Assembly: GCA_951813325.1 (NCBI GenBank)
Contig: OX638350.1
Span: 1,227,029 to 1,291,028, forward strand
DNA length: 64,000 nt
From: an uncultured Acidimicrobiales bacterium
GTDB taxonomy: Bacteria; Actinomycetota; Acidimicrobiia; Acidimicrobiales; Bin134
Reading direction: 5' to 3'
The stretch's first letter is position 1. Every line of letters begins with the position of its first letter. The notes below the pieces were generated by a model, which worked only from the letters and a program-made list of their open reading frames with translations, did not search any database and had not been told where the DNA came from. Positions 51,260-60,627 of this stretch are shown one piece after another. Made by a program: the position numbers and the translations under genes.

Positions 51260-52462
51260 ATGGCACAAGACATCTGGGTTCTGGGAGCGCACATGACCGC
51301 GTTCGGCCGCTACCCCGACCAGGATGCGGTGGATTTGGCCACCACGGCGGCTTTGGGAGCGCTGGACGACGGCGGGGTGACGATCTCCGACATGGACATC
51401 CTGTCCTGCGGGACTCTGTTCCAGGCCAACTCCGGCATGGGCCAGCAAGTGCAGAAGCAGATCGGCCAGACCGGCATCCCGGTGTACAACGTGTCCAACG
51501 CCTGTGCCACCGGCGCCACCGCCCTGCGCACGGTGATCATGGCCATCCGGGCCGGCGAGGCCGACCTGGGCCTGGCCATCGGCGTGGAGCAGATGGGCAA
51601 GATGGGCCTTCTGGCCGGCGGCGCCCGCAAGGAGAAGAACGTGTACGAGCCGTCGGGCCGCTACGGCGCGGTCATGGGTATCGACGGCATCTTGGGCACC
51701 GACACCATGCCCGGGGTGTTCGCCCAAGCCGGCATGGAGTACGCCAACGACAACGACGGGGTGGGCTTCGAGCAGTTCGCCAAAGTGGCCCAGAAGAACC
51801 ACGCCCACTCTACCTTGAACCCGCTGGCCCAATACCAGAAGGAGTTCACCCTGGAGGAGGTCATGGGCTCGCCCATGCAGTCGTACCCCAACACCTTGCT
51901 GATGTGCTGCCCCACCGGTGACGGAGCTGCCGCCTGCGTGTTGGTGGGCGAGGAGCGATTCGCATCATTGAGCCGGGAGCAGCAGTCCCGGGCGGTGAAG
52001 ATCTCCGCGTCGGTGCTGACCACCGATCCCTATGTCGAGTCGGGACAGATGCAGCCCGACGTGAACACCCTCACCCGCAACGCTGCCCAGGCTGCCTATG
52101 AGCAGGCCGGCGTGAGCCCTGAGGACCTCAGCCTGGTGGAGCTGCACGACTGCTTCGCCACCGCCGAGCTCATCCACTACGACAACCTGGGGCTGTGCGA
52201 GCGGGGCGGAGCGGGCGACTTCATCGACCGGGGCGCCCCGTGGCGCGACGGTGAGACCCCGGTGAATGTGTCCGGAGGCCTCATCTCCAAGGGCCATCCC
52301 ATCGGCGCCACCGGCGTGGCCAACGTCTACGAGGTGGCCACCCACCTGCGGGGCGAGGCCGGCGACCGCCAGGTGGAGGGGGCCAACCTGGGCCTGGCCC
52401 ACGTGATCGGCCTCGGCTCCAGTTGCGGCGTCCACATTCTGGAGAAAAGCGGGATCAGCTGA
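51260..52462 (+). CDS. SCP2-type thiolase / lipid-transfer-like protein
   Basis: 400 residues of the thiolase fold. Nucleophile Cys in 'SNACATGATALR', 'ELHDCFATAELIHYDNLG' and the C-terminal 'SKGHPIGATGVANVYE'. Members with a DUF35 partner include the Ltp retro-aldolases of steroid side-chain breakdown and acyl-CoA thiolases. Which reaction applies is not clear from sequence. AGGAGG lies upstream. The dehydrogenase gene follows after 45 bases. Confidence 0.92.
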   Translation: MAQDIWVLGAHMTAFGRYPDQDAVDLATTAALGALDDGGVTISDMDILSCGTLFQANSGMGQQVQKQIGQTGIPVYNVSNACATGATALRTVIMAIRAGEADLGLAIGVEQMGKMGLLAGGARKEKNVYEPSGRYGAVMGIDGILGTDTMPGVFAQAGMEYANDNDGVGFEQFAKVAQKNHAHSTLNPLAQYQKEFTLEEVMGSPMQSYPNTLLMCCPTGDGAAACVLVGEERFASLSREQQSRAVKISASVLTTDPYVESGQMQPDVNTLTRNAAQAAYEQAGVSPEDLSLVELHDCFATAELIHYDNLGLCERGGAGDFIDRGAPWRDGETPVNVSGGLISKGHPIGATGVANVYEVATHLRGEAGDRQVEGANLGLAHVIGLGSSCGVHILEKSGIS

Positions 52463-52507
52463 TCCCGCTGTAGCCGGCCCACAAGCTCTGGGAGGAAGGC
52501 GGCGACC

Positions 52508-53578
52508 ATGAGCGGCACCTGTCGGGGAGTGGTATTCAACGGCGACGGCACCTACGTCAAGCGCGACGACTTCACCGTGCCCGAGCCGCCTCCAGGGGGC
52601 GGGGTGCTGAAGGTGGAGGCCGTGGGCATGTGCGGCAGCGACCTGGCCCAGCTCCACGGCCACCAGCACGTGCCGGGGGAGAAGTCCCCGCTGGTGCCCG
52701 GCCACGAGATAGTGGGCCGAATACACGAGTTGGCCGACCACGCCGACTTGGGTGTGGCGGTGGGCGACCGGGTGGCGGTGGATCTCATCGTGCGGGTGCC
52801 GCCCACCGACGTCAACCCGTTCGGCCTGGGCAATCTCTACGGCTACACCATGGGCGTCGACGACGACCACGGGCTGTGGGGCGGCTACGGGGAGTACATG
52901 GGGTTGCTGCCCGGATCCCACCTCATGAAGTTGACCGAAGACGTCGATGCCGCTGAGCTGACCTTGTTCGAGCCGCTGGCCAGCGTGTGCAACTGGTTCA
53001 AGCGGATGCCGGTGGTCGAGGGCGAGACCGTGGTGGTGCAGGGGCCGGGCCACATGGGGCTGGTGTGCGCCGCGGAGGCCAAGCGCCGGGGCGCGGACAC
53101 GGTGGTCGTCACCGGAACCGACGCCGACGGGCTGCGCCTCGAGGCAGCTCGTGAGCTGGGCGCCGATGTGACCATCGACGTGACCAAAGCCGACCCCGTT
53201 GCGCTGGTAGCAGAGATCACCGGCGGGGCTATGGCCGACATGGCGGTCGATTTGGCCGCGGACACCACGGTGACCGTGCCGCTGTGCCTCAAACTGGTGC
53301 GCCAGGGCGGCAAGGTGCTTTTGGCCGGGCTGAAGAATATGGCCCCGGTGGAGTTGATCAGTGACCTGATCGTGCTGAAGGGGCTCACCGTGCAGGGCGG
53401 CTCTGGATCAACCTATGGCTCCATGGAGGAGGCGGTGGCCATCTTGAACACGGGGGAGTTCCCCACGGGCCCGCTGCTGGGCGAGGTGTTCGGCATCGGC
53501 CAGATCGACGAGGCCATGGCCATGCTCCAGCGCATCGCCGGTCGCGATGCGGTGCGGGTCGGCCTCCGGCACAGCTAG
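52508..53578 (+). CDS. Zinc-binding alcohol dehydrogenase (MDR family)
   Basis: 356 residues. Catalytic-Zn region 'GMCGSDLAQLHGHQH' and 'VPGHEIVGRI', Rossmann site 'VVQGPGHMGLVCAAEAKRRG'. The usual four-cysteine structural Zn lobe is not visible in the part between ('PPTDVNPFGLGNLYGY'), so this protein probably keeps only the catalytic Zn. It is between thiolase and SDR genes and likely oxidises an alcohol in the same pathway. Confidence 0.9.
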   Translation: MSGTCRGVVFNGDGTYVKRDDFTVPEPPPGGGVLKVEAVGMCGSDLAQLHGHQHVPGEKSPLVPGHEIVGRIHELADHADLGVAVGDRVAVDLIVRVPPTDVNPFGLGNLYGYTMGVDDDHGLWGGYGEYMGLLPGSHLMKLTEDVDAAELTLFEPLASVCNWFKRMPVVEGETVVVQGPGHMGLVCAAEAKRRGADTVVVTGTDADGLRLEAARELGADVTIDVTKADPVALVAEITGGAMADMAVDLAADTTVTVPLCLKLVRQGGKVLLAGLKNMAPVELISDLIVLKGLTVQGGSGSTYGSMEEAVAILNTGEFPTGPLLGEVFGIGQIDEAMAMLQRIAGRDAVRVGLRHS

Positions 53579-53590
53579 CGGAACCGGGGG

Positions 53591-54394
53591 ATGAGCGTCG
53601 AGATCGACCACTCCGGCAAGGTGGCGCTGGTCACCGGGTCGGGAGCAGGCATTGGCCGGGAGATCGCCCGGTGGATGGCTCGAGCCGGCGCTGCGGTGGC
53701 GGTGAACGACGTTCGGACGGAAGAAGCCGACGAGACGGTGGCCCTCATTGCTGACGAAGGGGGCACAGCCTCAGCGTTTGTGGCCGACCTTCGAAACGAC
53801 GATGCCATCCACCAACTGGTGGCCGATGTGACGGCCTGGGGCGGGCGGCTGGACATCGCGGTCAACAACGTCGGGATGATGGCGGGGCGGGGGACTGCCC
53901 GGTTCGTGGATATGGACGGGGCGTTCTGGCGGGACATCGTCGACCAGAATTTGGTGCTGACCGCGCTGAGCGGCCGGGCCGAGGCCCTCGTGATGATGGA
54001 GCAGGGCGGCGGGGTCATCATCAATGTGAGCTCGGGGGAGACCACCCGGCCCTCGCCCATGATGTCGAGCTACGCCGCGGCCAAGGCGGCCATCAACCAC
54101 CTGACATGGTCGATGGCGGTGGAGCTCGGCCCCCACAACATCCGGGTCAACGCCATCGCCCCGGGCACCACCCTCACCGAAGAAGTCAAAAAGGCGTTCC
54201 CCCTTGGCCACTACGACGCCATCGTGGCCGCCACCCCGCTGCAACGGGAGACCCTGCCCGAGGAACTGGGACGATTGTCGGTGTACCTGGCCTCCGATCT
54301 GGCTCGCTGCACCACCGGACAGCTCATCCTGGCCGACGCCGGGGCTTTCCTATCTCGAACCCGCCCCCCGAATCTGGGCCAGGACGCCAGCTAG
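53591..54394 (+). CDS. Short-chain dehydrogenase/reductase (SDR)
   Basis: 267 residues with 'VTGSGAGIGREIARW', 'VAVNDVRTEEA', 'NNVGMMAGRG', active-site Ser in 'NVSSGETTRP' and Tyr/Lys in 'SYAAAKAA'. C-terminal 'GQLILADAG' is typical. It starts 12 bases after the dehydrogenase stop and is followed at 11 bases by the Nfu-like gene. A classical NAD(P)-dependent oxidoreductase of unknown substrate. Confidence 0.9.
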   Translation: MSVEIDHSGKVALVTGSGAGIGREIARWMARAGAAVAVNDVRTEEADETVALIADEGGTASAFVADLRNDDAIHQLVADVTAWGGRLDIAVNNVGMMAGRGTARFVDMDGAFWRDIVDQNLVLTALSGRAEALVMMEQGGGVIINVSSGETTRPSPMMSSYAAAKAAINHLTWSMAVELGPHNIRVNAIAPGTTLTEEVKKAFPLGHYDAIVAATPLQRETLPEELGRLSVYLASDLARCTTGQLILADAGAFLSRTRPPNLGQDAS

Positions 54395-54405
54395 GAGGAA
54401 TCGCC

Positions 54406-54648
54406 ATGGATCATGGGCTGTTGGACGAAGCCGTCGGCGAGCTGCGGGCCCTGGTGGCCCTCGACGGCGGCGACATTGAGTTGGTGTCAGCCACAGGCGG
54501 CACGGTGGCCCTGAGGCTCATCCTCGAAGGCGCCGAGTGCCGCGAATGCGTCATGCCCAAGGAATTCTTGGAGCAGATCGCGTTGGACATGGTGAGCAAT
54601 CGCCTCAGCGAGATAAGTACCGTCACCATCGACGACCCCCGCGAGTAG
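54406..54648 (+). CDS. Nfu/NifU C-terminal-domain-like protein (80 aa)
   Basis: ATG seven bases after AGGAGG. The sequence keeps the Nfu pattern: 'LVALDGGDIELVSATGG', 'TVALRLILEGAECRECVMP' with a CxxC pair, and a C-terminal helix. Nfu domains carry [4Fe-4S] clusters to client enzymes. Unusual as a stand-alone gene at the end of a CoA-catabolic operon; it might serve an enzyme of that pathway. Its stop lies in the arm of the terminator. Confidence 0.7.
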   Translation: MDHGLLDEAVGELRALVALDGGDIELVSATGGTVALRLILEGAECRECVMPKEFLEQIALDMVSNRLSEISTVTIDDPRE

Positions 54649-54681
54649 CGTGACCCACCAACACGGTGGGTCACGCTACTC
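54643..54681. terminator. Strong bidirectional terminator hairpin
   Basis: Two 17-base arms (54643-54659 and 54665-54681) pair perfectly around the loop AACAC. The hairpin lies between convergent genes and includes the stop of the Nfu-like gene. The downstream end of the FnIII gene is 12 bases away on the other strand. Confidence 0.85.
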
Positions 54682-54692
54682 TGTCTTGCTGG

Positions 54693-57617
54693 TCAGCTGG
54701 CAAGGATTGTTAGCGTCACCGAGTCGTCGGCGTCGTCGACTTCGACTTTGTATCTTGCAGACTCAGCGTAAGCGCTGCTGCCGCCGGAAGTGCTGGGTCC
54801 GTTAGCTCGTACCCGAGCCTGGTAGTAGTAGCCGTCACGCAAGCTGGAGCCCGGGTAGGCCAAGGTTGTAGCAGTGCTATCGGCAGTGTTCCTACTGCTT
54901 CCCCAGCTTCCACAGGAGTATCCGGTGGTTCCACAAGTACGCCATTGCACGGTGAAGTGATTGAAGGTCAATGATGTGCTGTGGCTCCACTGAGCCTCAA
55001 TATTGGTGTTGTCACCTGATGGAACGCCGACGACAACGCTGGTTGGGATAAAGCTCTCGCCTGGCGTTTTGTCTGCCGATTCGGACCACTGGCCATTGCC
55101 GTAGCCGTTCACGGCAAGCACTTGGACTTCGTAGGCACGACCTGTTGACAAGCTTGGGAGGGTATAGCTGTAGCCGCCGGAGCAGTAGGGATAGCCCGAA
55201 GTTGGGTCGCCGTTGGTATCGGTCGCTGGGCAACCAGATTGAGCCAGGGACAGACTGCGGGAACTCCAGCTGGTTGATTCAACGGTGCGCCACTGCACTC
55301 GGAATCCAGTAAGGGCGGGCTTTCCGGTTTCTTCGCTATAGCTCCATATCAGATCGAGGTTTCTGATGTTGTCGGCATCTTCTGTTGCGGAGAGGCTTGT
55401 TGGGGCAATCGGGGTCCCCGGTTCGGCGGAGGCCACCGGCGACCAGGCACCGGGGCCGTTGGTGTTGATCGACTGTATCCGCACGTAGTAACTGCGGTTG
55501 TCTTGCAATTGGGTGATCTCGTAAGTGGTTGTTCCTTGAGACAGGCCTACTTGGGTGCAGCTTGAACTGGTCTGGCAGTTGCTCGGGAAGCTGCTGCTGG
55601 TGTTGTACTGGAGGTTGTAGCTCTGTGCTTGAGGCACGCTGATCGGCTCTGTCCACGTGACCGTGAGCTGGCGGTTGCCGGGAACAATCGAGGTGATCGT
55701 CGGCGGAGCTGCCTGGCCCAGTATGAGTCGCTCGGTACGCGACCACCCACCAGCCACCTGGCTGTTCACTGCCTGCACTCGTACTTCGTACTGCTTGTTG
55801 GCTACCAGGCTCGGGATGTCGGCAGTGAGGGTCGGAGCTTGGACCGTGGACTGTCTCCTCGACCCCGACCAGTTCTCCTGGTCGGTGACGTTGCGCCACT
55901 GGACGATGTAGTGGGTGGGCGTCGGGTCATTGGCGGTGACCACCGGTGCGGTCCAGCTGGCTTGCAGGGTGTTACCAGTACCTGCGGTAGTCAGCATCAG
56001 GCCGGTGGGCACGCCGGGGTTTTGCAGGTTGCTGGTCAGACGCAGCGACTGGGTGATCGACCACGTTCCCGGACCGTTGTTGGTCACCCCTTGGATCCGC
56101 ACGTAGTAAGTGGTGTTGTTGTTCAACCCCATGATCTTGTGTGTAGTGGCAGTGCTGGCCAAGTTGGTCTGGTTGCAGTTTGAAGCGCCGACGCAGCTCT
56201 CCGGGAGCCTGCTGGTGGTGCCCCACTGGATTACGTAGGAGTTGACTTGGATTCCGTAGGGTGCGCTCCAGCTTACGTCGATCTCGCCGTAGAGGCTGCT
56301 GGTGAGCGGCCCTTCGTCGATGTTTTCCGTATTGGCATCGTCTTCGGGCCATACCACTGGGCCGGCCAGCCCCGGAGTGATGGACAGGACCGGTGTATAG
56401 GGATTGCTGCCGGTGCCACGATTGGCTTTGATACGCACGTAGTAAGTGGTGAAGTTGGTCAGCCCCGAGATTGTGCACGCATATTCCGAGTTGAGGTCGC
56501 TGGCCGAAGGAGTCGTCCCGGTGCACTCAGAAGGAGCGTTAGTCAGCACGTTGACGATTTGTCGGCTCCCCGACATATTCCGGTTGGTGCTGTACTCCAC
56601 GATGTGCTCGAACACATCGTTGGCATCGTAGGGATCATCGTTGCTGTCGTCGAGGTTGTCGTCAGCGGTGACCGGATCCCATCCAATGGTGACCGAGCCA
56701 GTGCCTGCAGCCAACACCACGTCTTGAGCAGCACGTTTGTTGTAGGTGCCGGGGTTGGTGGCGACGGGGGCACTGGGGGGTGTGATGGGTTGCTGGCTTG
56801 GCGTGGTGGTTCCGCCGGGGGTGGGGAGGGGGACGCCGGTGGCGGTCTCGGTGGGGGTGGGCTGGCCGACGGCGCACACGTCTTCGGCCTCGGCTCCAGG
56901 CTCGCCGAAGGAGCCAGGGACCCGCAGGCACTCTTCAGCCACCAGCAGGTTGAAATAGGGCCCTTGCTCGGCGGCTAGGCGCTCGAAGGCGTTCTGTCGG
57001 GCCACCGCGGCTCGGCGGGTGCGGGGGAGCGAGCAGATGTCGGCCACGCCGTCGCCGTCGCTGTCGAACGGGTAGGTCACCGGGCCACCGAAGCTGCGGT
57101 TAAGGCAGAAGACACGACTGGTGATCACTGGCCCGGAGAAGAATCGATCAGAGTCGTTCTCCAGCGGAATGGGCGCTTGGGGAACGGCGGACAAGGCCCG
57201 CCCGTCCGCTGCTGCGGCTCTCGGGGCGGCGCATTCATCGGTGGCCTCAGCATCCGGCTCTCCGAACGTTTCCAGCACCTTGGTGCATTCATCGGCGAAC
57301 AGGTTGCCGAAGTACAGGGCTAGTTCACCGCCCAAGCGCTCCATGGCGTTTTGGCGGGCGGCGGTTTCCCGGCGGGAGCGGGGGAGCGAGCAGACGTCGG
57401 CCACGCCGTCGCCGTCGCTGTCGAACGCGTAGGTCACCGGGCCGCCCAAACTCCGGTTGGTGCAGAAGTCGGGACCGGTGATAACTCCTGAATAGAGCCG
57501 TGAATCGGTGGTTTGAGCCGACGCAAACGCGGTGAGTCCAGCCACGAGCCCGGCTATCGCAATAAATGCTCCACCCAACTGCATTGCCCGCCTGGGTTTG
57601 CTGGTGCCGTTGGACAT
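54693..57617 (-). CDS. Secreted fibronectin type III protein with a tandem Cys/Asp-rich module
   Basis: 974 residues from ATG 57617 (GGAGGG just before). Signal peptide ends at 'LTAFASA'. Two repeats of about 90 residues follow. Each has the form 'FCxNRSxGGPVTYxFDSDG', 'DGVADxCSLPRxRR', 'ARQNAxERL' and ends in Glu/Cys-rich sequence; the D-x-D-x-D-G-x-x-D pattern suggests Ca binding. A Pro/Thr linker leads to about six FnIII domains ('TTYYVRIQ', 'YEVRVQAVN'). Likely a surface or secreted adhesin or matrix protein. Codon use is more relaxed and less GC-rich than in neighbours, hinting at fast evolution or transfer. Confidence 0.8.
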   Translation of the reverse strand: MSNGTSKPRRAMQLGGAFIAIAGLVAGLTAFASAQTTDSRLYSGVITGPDFCTNRSLGGPVTYAFDSDGDGVADVCSLPRSRRETAARQNAMERLGGELALYFGNLFADECTKVLETFGEPDAEATDECAAPRAAAADGRALSAVPQAPIPLENDSDRFFSGPVITSRVFCLNRSFGGPVTYPFDSDGDGVADICSLPRTRRAAVARQNAFERLAAEQGPYFNLLVAEECLRVPGSFGEPGAEAEDVCAVGQPTPTETATGVPLPTPGGTTTPSQQPITPPSAPVATNPGTYNKRAAQDVVLAAGTGSVTIGWDPVTADDNLDDSNDDPYDANDVFEHIVEYSTNRNMSGSRQIVNVLTNAPSECTGTTPSASDLNSEYACTISGLTNFTTYYVRIKANRGTGSNPYTPVLSITPGLAGPVVWPEDDANTENIDEGPLTSSLYGEIDVSWSAPYGIQVNSYVIQWGTTSRLPESCVGASNCNQTNLASTATTHKIMGLNNNTTYYVRIQGVTNNGPGTWSITQSLRLTSNLQNPGVPTGLMLTTAGTGNTLQASWTAPVVTANDPTPTHYIVQWRNVTDQENWSGSRRQSTVQAPTLTADIPSLVANKQYEVRVQAVNSQVAGGWSRTERLILGQAAPPTITSIVPGNRQLTVTWTEPISVPQAQSYNLQYNTSSSFPSNCQTSSSCTQVGLSQGTTTYEITQLQDNRSYYVRIQSINTNGPGAWSPVASAEPGTPIAPTSLSATEDADNIRNLDLIWSYSEETGKPALTGFRVQWRTVESTSWSSRSLSLAQSGCPATDTNGDPTSGYPYCSGGYSYTLPSLSTGRAYEVQVLAVNGYGNGQWSESADKTPGESFIPTSVVVGVPSGDNTNIEAQWSHSTSLTFNHFTVQWRTCGTTGYSCGSWGSSRNTADSTATTLAYPGSSLRDGYYYQARVRANGPSTSGGSSAYAESARYKVEVDDADDSVTLTILAS

Positions 57618-57726
57618 ACTGCCCTCCAATGTCGCGGTCGGCGCGCCAAATCAAAACGTGGCTCCCAAGTTTATCCCAGGCAGGACGGTATCTGGTGAAC
57701 CCCAAGGGTCAACCGGCCCATTCTCC

Positions 57727-59721
57727 TTACAGCTGGGCCAGCAATTCGTCCTTGGTGCCGACGGGGAACTCGCAGGTGTAGTTTCGGCAGATGTAGGCTA
57801 GGCCCTTGGTGCGGCCTTCCCACAGGGGGGAGTCGTAGGGCTCGCCCCAAGCCAGCACGGCGTTGGGCCGATAGCCCTCCCGCACGGCGTCCACCAGGTC
57901 GGGCCGGTCGCCTCCGATCACCACTTCGCAGAGGCCGGTGGCGTTCATGTCCACCGCTTCCAGCAGATGGCCGAAGCCGCTGGGGTGGTTGGCGGCCATC
58001 TCGCCCAGCAGGGCCAAGATGTCCTGGGCCCGGTCCAGGTAGTGGCTCTGCCCGGTGAGGGCTCCCAGCCGCAGCAAGGCCGCCGCGGCCGCGCTGTTGG
58101 CCGAGGGGACGGCGTTGTCGGTGATCTCCTTGGGCCGGCAGATCAACTCTTCGGCGTCGGCGCCGGTGGTGAACACGCCGCCCCGCGCGAGATCCCAGAA
58201 CAGCTCCAGCAGCCCGTCGGCCGCCTTCACGGCCTCGTCGATCCAGCGAGCCTGTCCCGAGGCCTCGCCCAATCGGGTGAAGGCGTCGGCCACGGCGGCG
58301 TAGTCGGCGGCATAGCCGAGATGGCGGGCCTGGGCCGGGTGGTTCTCGTCGCCCGCCTGCCAGGAGCGCAGCCAGCGCCCGTCGGGTCGGCGCAGCCGGT
58401 CGAGCAGGAACCCGCCGTTTTTGATGGCGGCCTCCATCCACTGCTGGTTTCCGGTGGCTGCCGCGGCCTCAGCGAGGGCGGCCAGCATGAGGCCGTTCCA
58501 CTCCAGCAGCACCTTGTCGTCGAGCCCCGGTGGTATGCGCAGGTTGCGGGCCGACAGCAGCCGCTCCCGGCCCAACTCCACGCTGGCCGGGCGGAGCAGG
58601 TCGCCCCGCACGGGCCGCCACAAGATGCTGTGGCCCTCGAAGTTGCCAGACTCGGTCACTCCGTGCCACGCCATGAACTCGGCGGCGTCGTCGCCCAGCA
58701 CCGAGGTGATCTGGTCGGGGGTCCACACGTAGAACCGGCCCTCCTCGCCCTCGGAGTCGGCGTCGAGGGCCGAGTAGAAGCCGCCGCTGTCATGGCGCAG
58801 GTCTCGCAGCACGAATCCGATGGTCTCGTCCAGCACCTGTCGGAACCGGGGGCGGCCGGTAACCAGCCAGGCGTGCAGGTACAGCCGGGCGAACAGGGCG
58901 TTGTCGTACAGCATCTTCTCGAAGTGGGGCACGATCCACCGGTCGTCCACTGAGTAGCGGCTGAAGCCGCCCCCCAGGTGGTCGTAGATCCCCCCCGATG
59001 CCATGGCGTCCAGCGAGTTGATCACCATGTTGAGCACGTCTTCGTCGCCGCTGTGGAGGTAGGAGCGCAGCAGCACCTCGTGGCTCATGGTCTGGGGGAA
59101 CTTGGGCGCCCCGCCGAAGCCGCCCCAGGCCGCGTCGTACTGCTGGCGAAGGGCGGCAGTGGCCTGGCTGAGGGCTTCGGCGCCGGTTCCGGCGGGCGCT
59201 CGCTGGGGGTCGGGTTGGATCAGCGCGGTGCGGTTGAGCGATTGGGTGATCTGATCGGCCCGGTCGTCCACGTCTTGGCGTCGGTTGCTCCACACGTCTT
59301 GGATCCGGTTCATTATCTCGGTGAACGACGGCATCTGGCCCCGGCTCACCGGGGGGTAGTAGGTGCCGCCGTGGAACGGGCGACCGTCGGGGGTCATGAA
59401 CACGGTCATGGGCCACCCGCCCCGGCCGGTGAGCGCCTGGACGGCTTCCATGTAGATGGTGTCCACGTCGGGGCGCTCCTCGCGATCCACCTTGACGTTC
59501 ACGAACAAGTCGTTCATGACCGCCGCCGTGTGGGGATCCTCGAACGACTCGTGGGCCATGACATGGCACCAATGGCAGGCCGAATAGCCCACCGACAGCA
59601 GGATCGGCTTGTCGGCGGCCCGGGCCGCGGCGAAGGCCTCCTCGCCCCACGGGTACCAGTCCACCGGGTTGTCGGCGTGCTGGCGGAGGTAGGGGCTGGT
59701 CTCGGCCCCGAGTCGGTTCAT
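57727..59721 (-). CDS. YyaL/SSP411-type thioredoxin-domain protein (DUF255)
   Basis: 664 residues from ATG 59721 ('[22 protein letters not shown]'). N-terminal thioredoxin-like domain with '[15 protein letters not shown]' (CxxC) and '[14 protein letters not shown]', then a large alpha/alpha-barrel like those of epimerases and glycosidases ('[19 protein letters not shown]', '[16 protein letters not shown]'). The family is widespread, but its reaction is not established. The FnIII gene follows downstream on the same strand after 109 bases. Confidence 0.92.
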   Translation of the reverse strand: MNRLGAETSPYLRQHADNPVDWYPWGEEAFAAARAADKPILLSVGYSACHWCHVMAHESFEDPHTAAVMNDLFVNVKVDREERPDVDTIYMEAVQALTGRGGWPMTVFMTPDGRPFHGGTYYPPVSRGQMPSFTEIMNRIQDVWSNRRQDVDDRADQITQSLNRTALIQPDPQRAPAGTGAEALSQATAALRQQYDAAWGGFGGAPKFPQTMSHEVLLRSYLHSGDEDVLNMVINSLDAMASGGIYDHLGGGFSRYSVDDRWIVPHFEKMLYDNALFARLYLHAWLVTGRPRFRQVLDETIGFVLRDLRHDSGGFYSALDADSEGEEGRFYVWTPDQITSVLGDDAAEFMAWHGVTESGNFEGHSILWRPVRGDLLRPASVELGRERLLSARNLRIPPGLDDKVLLEWNGLMLAALAEAAAATGNQQWMEAAIKNGGFLLDRLRRPDGRWLRSWQAGDENHPAQARHLGYAADYAAVADAFTRLGEASGQARWIDEAVKAADGLLELFWDLARGGVFTTGADAEELICRPKEITDNAVPSANSAAAAALLRLGALTGQSHYLDRAQDILALLGEMAANHPSGFGHLLEAVDMNATGLCEVVIGGDRPDLVDAVREGYRPNAVLAWGEPYDSPLWEGRTKGLAYICRNYTCEFPVGTKDELLAQL

Positions 59722-59768
59722 GCTTGTGACACTAACGAACTCAGGCAATAGATACGCTTGGCGGGGCT

Positions 59769-60617
59769 ATGGAGCATTGGATTCGAGGGGCCCGGCCCCG
59801 CACCCTTCCCGCCGCGCTGGTGCCGGTAGCGGTGGGTACCGCTGCGGCTGCTCCCGACGTGGTGTGGTGGCGGGCGGTGGTGGCACTGGTGGTGGCGGTA
59901 GCCCTCCAGGTGGGGGTGAACTACGCCAACGACTACTCCGATGGGATTCGGGGCGCCGACGCCAATCGGGTAGGCCCGGTCCGGTTGGTGGGCGGTGGCC
60001 AGATGGCGCCCACTCTGGTGCGCCGGGCCGCCTTCGGCGCCTTCGCCATAGCGGCGGCGGCCGGCTTGGCGCTGGCCGTCGCGGCGGCTCTCTGGCTGAT
60101 TGCAGTGGGCGCGGCCTGCGTGGCCGCTGCCTGGTACTACACCGGGGGTCGGCGCCCCTATGGCTACGCCGGCTTTGGCGAAGTGTTCGTATTCGTGTTC
60201 TTCGGCCTGGTGGCTACCGTGGGAACAGCCTACGTGCAGACCGGGGAGCTGACCGGGCTGGCTGTGGCCGCCGCGGTGCCGGTCGGCCTGTTGGCCTCTG
60301 CGCTGTTGGCGGCCAACAATCTGCGAGATATTCCTCAAGACCGGGTATCGGGCAAGAAGACTCTGGCCGTCCGCCTCGGGGACCGATGGGCGGCTTGGCT
60401 CTACGCCGCCCTGGTAACGGCTGCTTTCGCAGTCGGGGCCGCGCTGGCCGCCACTCGTCCTTGGACCCCGGTGACCCTGGCCGCGCTCACGCTGGCGATT
60501 GCCGCCGTGCGTCTTGCCCTGTCGTCAGCGCCCAAGACTCCGCTGCTCAACCAAACCGCCCGTCTCCACCTCGTCTACGGCGCACTTCTGGCTCTCGGGC
60601 TCGCCCTGTCGGCCTAG
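59769..60617 (+). CDS. menA: 1,4-dihydroxy-2-naphthoate polyprenyltransferase MenA
   Basis: UbiA-fold membrane enzyme that attaches the prenyl chain in menaquinone synthesis. 282 residues, eight to nine membrane helices. Both Asp-rich motifs are visible: 'NYANDYSDGIRGAD' and 'NNLRDIPQDRVSGKKTLAV'. 'R-x-G-P-x-R-L-V' follows the first. Together with ubiE/menG nearby it indicates menaquinone as the quinone. Convergent with the acyl-CoA synthetase, 10 bases apart. Confidence 0.94.
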   Translation: MEHWIRGARPRTLPAALVPVAVGTAAAAPDVVWWRAVVALVVAVALQVGVNYANDYSDGIRGADANRVGPVRLVGGGQMAPTLVRRAAFGAFAIAAAAGLALAVAAALWLIAVGAACVAAAWYYTGGRRPYGYAGFGEVFVFVFFGLVATVGTAYVQTGELTGLAVAAAVPVGLLASALLAANNLRDIPQDRVSGKKTLAVRLGDRWAAWLYAALVTAAFAVGAALAATRPWTPVTLAALTLAIAAVRLALSSAPKTPLLNQTARLHLVYGALLALGLALSA

Positions 60618-60627
60618 CCCTGTCGGC

